Of a DNA stretch of 7,524 nucleotides, positions 1-5,383 are shown piece after piece. Position 1 is the stretch's first letter; each line of letters starts with the position of its first letter. A program made the position numbers and the translations under genes. Origin of the DNA: an uncultured Bacteroidota bacterium. Lineage in GTDB: Bacteria; Bacteroidota; Bacteroidia; Flavobacteriales; Flavobacteriaceae. A model generated the notes under the pieces. The model was given only the letters and a program-made list of their open reading frames with translations, searched no databases and was not told where the DNA came from. The stretch is from assembly GCA_903819815.1 (NCBI GenBank), contig CAIJFC010000096.1, positions 1-7,524 on the forward strand. The letters run 5' to 3'.

Positions 1-263
1 CCTGAAATTCTTACAATTTCACCATCACGAGCCACATCTAAATTATCCCAATAGGCAAATTTACTTCGAATCAATTCATATGATTTTGGATCTCTAGTTA
101 AAAATTCACTTAAAGTTTCATCAGAAAATACCACTCCAAATCCAAAACTATCATCGGGTTTATTACGTTCGTAAATATCAATTTCACAAGTTGGAATTAC
201 TTTTTTTAACAAAATTGAAAAATACAAACCACCAGGACCTCCGCCAATTACCGTTATTTTCAT
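1..263 (-). CDS. FAD-dependent monooxygenase, anthraniloyl-CoA/salicylyl-CoA hydroxylase-like (N-terminal part, runs off left edge)
   Basis: This partial gene starts with ATG at 263-261 and reads open for 87 codons to the window edge, so its C-terminus is missing. The N-terminus is a Rossmann dinucleotide-binding motif: the strand MKITVIGGGPGGLYFS carries GGGPGG and is followed by an acidic strand end (IDIYERN) that would hold the FAD ribose. The downstream stretch FGFGVVFSDETLSEF closely resembles the FG-W/F-GVVFSD region of salicylyl-CoA 5-hydroxylase and 2-aminobenzoyl-CoA (anthraniloyl-CoA) monooxygenase, and YWDNLDV fits the same family. Those enzymes hydroxylate or dearomatise aromatic CoA thioesters in the cytoplasm. 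The gene follows the flavin reductase by 1 nt, which implies one transcript. The flavin monooxygenase assignment is firm; the exact substrate is an inference from an N-terminal fragment. Confidence 0.8.
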   Translation of the reverse strand, partial: MKITVIGGGPGGLYFSILLKKVIPTCEIDIYERNKPDDSFGFGVVFSDETLSEFLTRDPKSYELIRSKFAYWDNLDVARDGEIVRIS

Positions 264-264
264 G

Positions 265-867
265 TTATCTTTTTAATGAAAAAATTTCTCCTATTTTTGA
301 ATAATTAGAACCAGCCAAACGAGCAATAGGTTGGTAGGTATCTAAATTAATTATATAATTGTCTAATAAAACGCTTTCATCAATATGAAACAAAACAATT
401 TTACCTATTACTATTGTTGCCCCGCCCGTTTTTGAATTCTCTAATTTATAATGATGAACCATTTCACATTCCATAGTGATTTTACTTTCTTTCACTCGAG
501 GTGGTAAAACCAATGAAGAAGCAATAGGAGTTAGGCCTGCCAATTCAAATTCGCTTTCGTTTGCAGAAATAGGCTGTGAAGTCTTATTCATTTGTGCAAC
601 TAAATCTTCGGTTACCATATTTACAACAAACTGCTTAGTTGCTAAAACATTGTTCAGAGTGTCTTTATTGGAATCATTGGAATGAACTGTGGAAAACATT
701 AGGTGGGGCGGATCATCACCAACCGCATTAAAGTAGGAGAAGGGTGCTAAATTATTGATTCCGTCTTCGCTAATAGTTGAAATCCAACCAATAGGTCTTG
801 GAATTATTATTCCTGTCAATAATTTGTAAATAGCGGTTTGTTCTAATTCTTGTGGATCGAATTGCAT
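265..867 (-). CDS. Flavin reductase family protein (DIM6/NTAB, FMN-binding split barrel)
   Basis: The 200-residue protein matches the usual length of the DIM6/NTAB flavin reductase-like family. Family signatures are PRPIGWISTISEDG (residues 23-36), NLAPFSYFNAVGDDPP (39-54), KDTLNNV (68-74) and the C-terminal RLAGSNYSKIGEIFSLKR (183-200). These are typical FMN-binding split-barrel elements. No signal peptide or membrane segment is seen, so it is cytoplasmic. Members reduce FMN/FAD with NAD(P)H for partner oxygenases, though some bind flavin for other purposes. The stop codon lies 1 nt before the ATG of the aromatic-CoA monooxygenase-like gene, so the two are probably co-transcribed and may act in the same degradation pathway. 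The ATG at 867 is favoured because family members begin with a similar MxFDPxEL segment. A palindrome sits 6 bp upstream of this start. Confidence 0.88.
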   Translation of the reverse strand: MQFDPQELEQTAIYKLLTGIIIPRPIGWISTISEDGINNLAPFSYFNAVGDDPPHLMFSTVHSNDSNKDTLNNVLATKQFVVNMVTEDLVAQMNKTSQPISANESEFELAGLTPIASSLVLPPRVKESKITMECEMVHHYKLENSKTGGATIVIGKIVLFHIDESVLLDNYIINLDTYQPIARLAGSNYSKIGEIFSLKR

Positions 868-873
868 TGCGAA

Positions 874-896
874 TTATTTAATTACAAATTAAATAA
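874..896. promoter_or_regulatory. Palindrome upstream of the flavin reductase start (candidate operator)
   Basis: Two perfect 10-bp arms, TTATTTAATT at 874-883 and AATTAAATAA at 887-896, flank the 3-bp spacer ACA. The element ends 6 bp upstream of the leftward ATG at 867. On the minus strand it overlaps TTAATTTG, one mismatch from the Bacteroidota -7 box TAnnTTTG. A dimeric repressor site (TetR, MarR or Lrp type) is plausible but inferred. Such A/T-only arms arise more easily by chance in this base composition. Confidence 0.4.
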
Positions 897-996
897 AAAA
901 AGGTTAGAAATTGTAATGAAAATGATTTTAATTAATAATAATGATTACAAATTCATAAAAGAAAAAAAATAGCATTTAACTTGCTTAACTATTTTT

Positions 997-1004
997 TATA
1001 TTTG
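997..1004 (+). promoter_or_regulatory. Bacteroidota -7 promoter box for the transporter-acs operon
   Basis: TATATTTG is a perfect match to the Bacteroidota -7 consensus TAnnTTTG. It lies 27 bp before the ATG at 1032, which would leave a short leader of about 20 nt. The nearest upstream TTG (981-983) is only 13 bp away, shorter than the usual 17-23 bp from a -33 element, so the -33 part is poor. The placement argues that translation starts at 1032 rather than at an upstream TTG codon. Confidence 0.55.
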
Positions 1005-1031
1005 ATAGTAATTAAAATTCAAAATGGCCTA

Positions 1032-2567
1032 ATGAATTCGAAATCAACAAAAGGAATTTGGAAAGTAATTTCTGCTTCCTCAATGGGAACAATGATTGAA
1101 TGGTACGACTTCTATATTTTTGGAAGTTTAGCAGTTGTTATTTCAACGAAATTTTTTCCGTCTGACAATCCAACAGCGGCATTTTTATCAACATTGGCAA
1201 CATTTGCAGCAGGTTTCGTTGTAAGACCATTTGGCGCATTGTTTTTTGGAAGATTAGGCGATTTAATCGGAAGGAAATACACATTTATGGTGACCCTTTT
1301 ATTAATGGGTGGTGCTACTTTCTTAATTGGTTGTATCCCAAGTTATGAAACCATTGGGTTTATGGCGCCCTTATTGGTATTATTACTTCGATTGTTACAA
1401 GGTCTTGCATTAGGAGGAGAATATGGAGGAGCTGCAACGTATGTAGCTGAACATTCTCCAGTTGGACAACGCGGCTATTGGACTTCTTGGATTCAAACCA
1501 CTGCAACCGTAGGATTATTCATTTCTTTAATGGTAATATTAGCTACAAGAAACATCTTAACCCCAGAACAATTTGATGCTTGGGGATGGAGAGTTCCATT
1601 TTGGGTTTCAATTATAATGGTTGGTGTTTCCTATATGATTAGAAAAAATATGGATGAATCTCCAGTATTTGCTAAAGCAAAAGCCGAAGGAAAAACAAGC
1701 ACAAATCCGTTAAAAGAAAGTTTTGGAAATCGTTATAATATGAAATTCGTCTTGTTGGCTTTATTTGGAGCAACTATGGGACAAGGAGTTGTTTGGTACA
1801 CAGGACAATTCTACGCAATGAGTTTTATGAAAACAGTAATGTCAATTGATTCTTCTCAAGTTGATGGATTATTAGGAATTTCACTTTTATTAGCCACTCC
1901 ATTCTTTATATTTTTTGGTTGGCTGAGTGATAAAGTAGGAAGAAAATACATTATGATGGGAGGGATGTTATTGGCAATTTTATTGTACAGACCAATTTAT
2001 AAAGCAATGTATGAAACAACTTCTGTTAGAAATAAAACTGAAATTGTTGAAAAAACGTCTTTACTAGCAGAATTAAAAGAAAACAAAAGTCGGACAATGG
2101 ATTCCATTTATACTACAAACAAAGTATATTCTGATGAAACTACATTGCTTGAAGTAAAAACGGTAGCTTTAAAAAATGGAAAAGCTATTTTTGTTGATGG
2201 AAAACCTAAAGTAGAAGTCAAAACCACCATCAACATCAATAATAGCGACAAATGGTCACTAATATTACTGGTGTTTTTTCAAGTAGTATTTGTAACAATG
2301 GTTTACGGCCCAATTGCAGCTTTCCTAGTTGAAATGTTCCCAGTGAAAATTCGATATACCTCAATGTCTTTGCCTTATCATATTGGAAATGGAATTTTCG
2401 GGGGTTTGCTTCCAGCTATATCAACCTATTTAGTAACACATGCAAAAGATACGGGAACGCCTGAATTTTACCTTGAAGGACTTTGGTATCCAATTGTAAT
2501 TGCAGCCGTTTGTTTTGTAATTGGAATGGTTTACATTAAAAATAATGATAAAAATATTCATGTTTAA
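1032..2567 (+). CDS. MFS transporter, metabolite:H+ symporter (MHS/ProP-like) family, with extra periplasmic loop
   Basis: This 511-residue inner-membrane transporter has an MHS-family layout. Visible motifs are GTMIEWYDFYIFGSLA (19-34) in helix 1, motif A GRLGDLIGRK (73-82) between helices 2 and 3, GLALGGEYGGAATYVAEHSP (124-143) in helix 4, and the second-half repeat GWLSDKVGRK (296-305). MHS carriers move carboxylates, betaine or osmolytes with protons. The position before acs suggests acetate or another short carboxylate, by context only. About 85 mostly polar residues (roughly 322-406) are inserted between helices 9 and 10, a loop that faces the periplasm in the standard fold. Family members are usually about 430-470 residues. 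The ATG at 1032 is chosen because it lies behind the -7 box; no clear Shine-Dalgarno is present. The next gene starts 9 nt after the stop. Confidence 0.87.
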   Translation: MNSKSTKGIWKVISASSMGTMIEWYDFYIFGSLAVVISTKFFPSDNPTAAFLSTLATFAAGFVVRPFGALFFGRLGDLIGRKYTFMVTLLLMGGATFLIGCIPSYETIGFMAPLLVLLLRLLQGLALGGEYGGAATYVAEHSPVGQRGYWTSWIQTTATVGLFISLMVILATRNILTPEQFDAWGWRVPFWVSIIMVGVSYMIRKNMDESPVFAKAKAEGKTSTNPLKESFGNRYNMKFVLLALFGATMGQGVVWYTGQFYAMSFMKTVMSIDSSQVDGLLGISLLLATPFFIFFGWLSDKVGRKYIMMGGMLLAILLYRPIYKAMYETTSVRNKTEIVEKTSLLAELKENKSRTMDSIYTTNKVYSDETTLLEVKTVALKNGKAIFVDGKPKVEVKTTININNSDKWSLILLVFFQVVFVTMVYGPIAAFLVEMFPVKIRYTSMSLPYHIGNGIFGGLLPAISTYLVTHAKDTGTPEFYLEGLWYPIVIAAVCFVIGMVYIKNNDKNIHV

Positions 2568-2576
2568 TTATATATT

Positions 2577-2819
2577 ATGAATCAATTAAAAAGAGTATTA
2601 GGAATTGTTTGGATTGTGCTCGCAATCGCCGCTGCCTATTTTTGCATCTATGAATTTGGATTACCAAAATTTGCTTCTGGCAAACAAGACGATTTAGTTT
2701 TTGGAATTATCATCCTTTTTGTATTGACTCCTTTGATAGTTATGGGATTAGGGACTTTTGGATACTATTCTTTAATGGGTGATTATGATTCAAATTATAA
2801 AAAACAAATAAACGATTAA
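2577..2819 (+). CDS. Small two-helix membrane protein (possibly DUF6814), putative transporter partner
   Basis: This 80-residue protein has a short basic start (MNQLKR), a first hydrophobic helix at about residues 7-28, a short polar turn with KFASGKQDD (31-39), a second helix at about 41-66, and a polar tail. The positive N-terminus suggests both ends lie in the cytoplasm. It resembles the short Bacteroidota family that I recall as DUF6814, though this name could not be checked. It sits 9 nt after the MFS gene and 14 nt before acs, so all three are very likely on one mRNA. The arrangement recalls the small two-helix proteins (YjcH/DUF485, DUF4212) encoded beside sodium/acetate symporters in proteobacterial acs loci. 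A role as accessory subunit of the MFS carrier is inferred; no biochemical function is known to me. Confidence 0.75.
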   Translation: MNQLKRVLGIVWIVLAIAAAYFCIYEFGLPKFASGKQDDLVFGIIILFVLTPLIVMGLGTFGYYSLMGDYDSNYKKQIND

Positions 2820-2833
2820 ATATTAAAAACAAA

Positions 2834-4741
2834 ATGAGTTATTTTAAAATTGACAATTTAGAACAGTATTTTAAGCATTACAATAAATCAGTTCGTGAAC
2901 CGAGAAAATTTTGGGGCAAAGTAGCCTCTGAAAATTTCACTTGGTACCAAGAATGGGAAAAAGTGATTGAATTTGATATGGCTACTGCCAAAATTGAATG
3001 GTTTGTTGGTGCAAAAGTAAATATTGTAAAAAACTGTATTGACCGTCATTTAGTTCGAAAAGGGGAAAAAACAGCTATTATTTTTGAACCAAATGATCCT
3101 AGCGAAGAAGCCCAACATATATCTTACAATGAATTGCACGAGCGAGTTTCAAAATTTGCTAATGTTTTAAGAGAGCAAGGTATAGAGAAAGGCGATCGTG
3201 TTTGTATTTATTTACCAATGATTCCTGAATTGGCAATAGCCACATTAGCTTGTGCTAGAATTGGAGCAATACACTCAGTTGTTTTTGCCGGTTTTTCAGC
3301 ATCCGCAGTTTCGGCTAGAATTAACGATAGTGAATGTAAAATGGTAATTACTTCTGATGGCGGGTATCGTGGAAATAAAACTATCGATTTAAAAGGCATC
3401 ATTGATGATGCCTTGGAAAATTGTCCTTGTGTTGAAAAAGTTTTGGTTGCCAAAAGAACGAATTCTGATATTTCAATGAAAGCAGGACGAGACCAATGGC
3501 TTCAACCGCTTTTAGACGAGGCATCGGACAATAATGTTGCCGAAATTATGGACGCCGAAGATCCTTTATTTATACTTTATACCTCAGGATCAACTGGTAA
3601 GCCTAAAGGAATGGTTCATACGACTGCGGGTTATATGGTATATTCAGCTTATACCTTCAAAAATGTATTTAATTATGTTGAAAATGATGTGTTTTGGTGT
3701 ACCGCTGATATCGGTTGGATTACTGGACATTCTTATATTCTTTATGGTCCATTATTAAATGGAGCAACCACAGTTATTTTTGAAGGAGTTCCTTCTTATC
3801 CAGATTTTAGTCGTTTTTGGGAAGTAATTGAGAAGCATAAAGTAACTCAATTTTACACAGCTCCAACAGCAATTAGAGCATTGGCAAAAGAGAGCTTAGA
3901 ATATGTACAACGATTCCCTTTAAAATCATTAAAAGTTATTGGATCTGTTGGAGAACCTATAAACGAAGAGGCTTGGCATTGGTATAACGCGCATGTAGGA
4001 GGGAAGCGATGTCCTGTAGTAGATACCTGGTGGCAAACAGAAACGGGGGGAATTATGATATCTCCTTTGGCATTTGTAACCCCAACAAAACCAACCTATG
4101 CTTCTTTACCTTTACCGGGAGTTCAGCCCGTTTTAATGAATGAAAAGAGAAATGAAATTGAAGGAAATCAAGTAACTGGTAATTTATGTATAAAATTTCC
4201 ATGGCCTGGAATTGCGAGAACAATTTGGGGAGATCATAAACGATATAAAGAAACCTATTTTACCGCCTTTCCAGGCAAATATTTCACTGGTGATGGTGCT
4301 TTAAGAGATGAAACAGGTTATTACCGAATTACCGGTAGAGTAGACGATGTAATAATTGTTTCCGGTCATAATTTAGGAACTGCACCAATTGAAGATGCTA
4401 TTAATGAACACCCTGCGGTTGCGGAAAGTGCTATTGTAGGATTTCCTCATGATGTGAAAGGAAATGCATTATACGGATTTGTAATCGTTAAAGAAATTGG
4501 TGAAACCAGAAATCATGATAATCTTAAAATTGAAATCAACCAATTAATTTCAGATCAAATAGGACCTATTGCTAAATTAGATAAAATCCAATTTGTTTCA
4601 GGTTTGCCAAAAACAAGATCAGGAAAAATTATGCGAAGAATATTGCGTAAAATTGCAGAAGGTGATTTTTCTAATTTTGGCGATACATCTACCTTGTTAA
4701 ATCCAGAAATAGTTGATGAGATTAAAGACGAGAAGTTGTGA
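2834..4741 (+). CDS. acs: Acetyl-CoA synthetase (acetate--CoA ligase, AMP-forming)
   Basis: This cytoplasmic enzyme converts acetate, ATP and CoA to acetyl-CoA, AMP and PPi via acetyl-AMP. Its 635 residues fit the family (about 650). Visible motifs are the ACAS N-terminal region with FW..A...F.WYQEWEKV, the P-loop TSGSTGKPKG (250-259), GWITGHSYILYGPL, GSVGEPIN, and DTWWQTETGG (397-406). Trp400 there matches the tryptophan that limits the pocket to acetate-sized acids. Next come GRVDDVIIVSGHNLGT (501-516) and PKTRSGK (592-598), whose Lys598 is the adenylation lysine and, in other species, the target of inhibitory acetylation. One oddity is Asn513 where characterised enzymes have Arg (VSGHR). 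It is the last gene of its operon, follows the small membrane protein by 14 nt with an A-rich leader, and ends just before a terminator. Confidence 0.97.
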   Translation: MSYFKIDNLEQYFKHYNKSVREPRKFWGKVASENFTWYQEWEKVIEFDMATAKIEWFVGAKVNIVKNCIDRHLVRKGEKTAIIFEPNDPSEEAQHISYNELHERVSKFANVLREQGIEKGDRVCIYLPMIPELAIATLACARIGAIHSVVFAGFSASAVSARINDSECKMVITSDGGYRGNKTIDLKGIIDDALENCPCVEKVLVAKRTNSDISMKAGRDQWLQPLLDEASDNNVAEIMDAEDPLFILYTSGSTGKPKGMVHTTAGYMVYSAYTFKNVFNYVENDVFWCTADIGWITGHSYILYGPLLNGATTVIFEGVPSYPDFSRFWEVIEKHKVTQFYTAPTAIRALAKESLEYVQRFPLKSLKVIGSVGEPINEEAWHWYNAHVGGKRCPVVDTWWQTETGGIMISPLAFVTPTKPTYASLPLPGVQPVLMNEKRNEIEGNQVTGNLCIKFPWPGIARTIWGDHKRYKETYFTAFPGKYFTGDGALRDETGYYRITGRVDDVIIVSGHNLGTAPIEDAINEHPAVAESAIVGFPHDVKGNALYGFVIVKEIGETRNHDNLKIEINQLISDQIGPIAKLDKIQFVSGLPKTRSGKIMRRILRKIAEGDFSNFGDTSTLLNPEIVDEIKDEKL

Positions 4742-4754
4742 TTTCTATATAGAT

Positions 4755-4786
4755 AAAAAGGCAGCCTAATCAGGTCGCCTTTTTTT
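4755..4786. terminator. Bidirectional intrinsic terminator between convergent operons
   Basis: The hairpin pairs AAAAAGGC (4755-4762) with GCCTTTTT (4777-4784). An A-C mismatch (4763/4776) and a G-T pair (4764/4775) follow, then CCT/AGG closes the loop AATC (4768-4771). The rightward strand ends in seven T; the leftward strand ends in five U from the A tract, so both operons could terminate here. The last bases overlap the stop codon of the leftward DnaQ-fold gene (4787-4785), which makes the convergent junction very compact. Confidence 0.88.
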
Positions 4787-5381
4787 ATTTTAACCCCAAC
4801 CTACTTTTTAATTTTAAAAAAAGCAGTGAAACCGTATAGGCTAAATCTGGAATTGCAGTTTCTTCGATTATAGGGAGTTTAAATTCGATACATAAATCAT
4901 CAATAGAGTAGGATTTGTCAGAGGTATCTTTGTATTTTTTATACATTATTTCAATATCGATAGCATCATTTTTTAATCGACCGCAATTCATTTTTTCCAG
5001 AGCAGCATTAATTAAATCGATCGATAAATTAATTTTATGTCCTACTAAAACCGCATTTCCTAGAAACTCAATAAAAGCCTGAATCGCTTCTCTTTCGCCC
5101 ATTTTTGGTTGTGTACTTTCAATAATTGATTCATTTGAAAGTCCATTTTCATGTAAATAAATATATTGTAATAAAACAACTTCAAAGAAATCACCGATGA
5201 TTATTTTATCATTCTCAATCCCAACCGCCCCAAAAGCCATAATAGCATCTTTTTGTGGGTTAACACCAGAGTAATCAATACTTAAAGCTACATATCTTTG
5301 AGGTCGAGCTTCAAATTTAGTAAGATAATTCTTCCAAAATTCAGGGTAATCTTTATTTATATTTTTAATCCAATCTATCAT
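4785..5381 (-). CDS. DnaQ-fold (3'-5' exonuclease-like) protein with degenerate active site
   Basis: This 198-residue protein has the outline of DnaQ/PolC-type 3'-5' exonucleases. SIDYSGVNPQKDAIMAFGAV (34-53) stands for Exo I, LVGHKINLSIDLINAALEKM (112-131) for Exo II, and DDLCIEFKLPIIEETAIPDLAYT (161-183, in two pieces) for Exo III. Measured from the anchoring Gly39, His115 and Asp179, the DxE pair is Ser34/Asp36, the Exo II Asp is Ser120, and the Exo III His is Glu174; only Asp179 is kept. Loss of metal ligands suggests little or no exonuclease activity. The gene starts 2 nt after the stop of the DUF294 nucleotidyltransferase, so the two are co-transcribed and probably co-function. In proteobacteria such a pair often sits beside acs and an acetate symporter. 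The fold is assigned with confidence; the function is not known. Confidence 0.82.
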   Translation of the reverse strand: MIDWIKNINKDYPEFWKNYLTKFEARPQRYVALSIDYSGVNPQKDAIMAFGAVGIENDKIIIGDFFEVVLLQYIYLHENGLSNESIIESTQPKMGEREAIQAFIEFLGNAVLVGHKINLSIDLINAALEKMNCGRLKNDAIDIEIMYKKYKDTSDKSYSIDDLCIEFKLPIIEETAIPDLAYTVSLLFLKLKSRLGLK

Positions 5382-5383
5382 AA

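Noticed and set aside
476..685. Rightward 69-residue open frame
   Set aside because: It lies wholly inside the flavin reductase gene on the other strand and has no family-like motif.
2568..2833. Frameshift splitting the transporter from the small membrane protein
   Set aside because: The MFS protein already has a complete second half, and the small protein has its own start and two complete helices.
3208..3453. Leftward 81-residue open frame
   Set aside because: It is antisense to the well-conserved N-terminal half of acs and shows no independent protein features.
3534..3758. Rightward 74-residue open frame
   Set aside because: It overlaps acs in another frame, across the conserved ATP-binding region; its hydrophobic look comes from frame-shifted codons.
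4785..5381. Annotation as a working DNA polymerase III epsilon subunit
   Set aside because: The catalytic Asp/Glu/His positions are mostly replaced, and the gene context is acetate metabolism and not replication.
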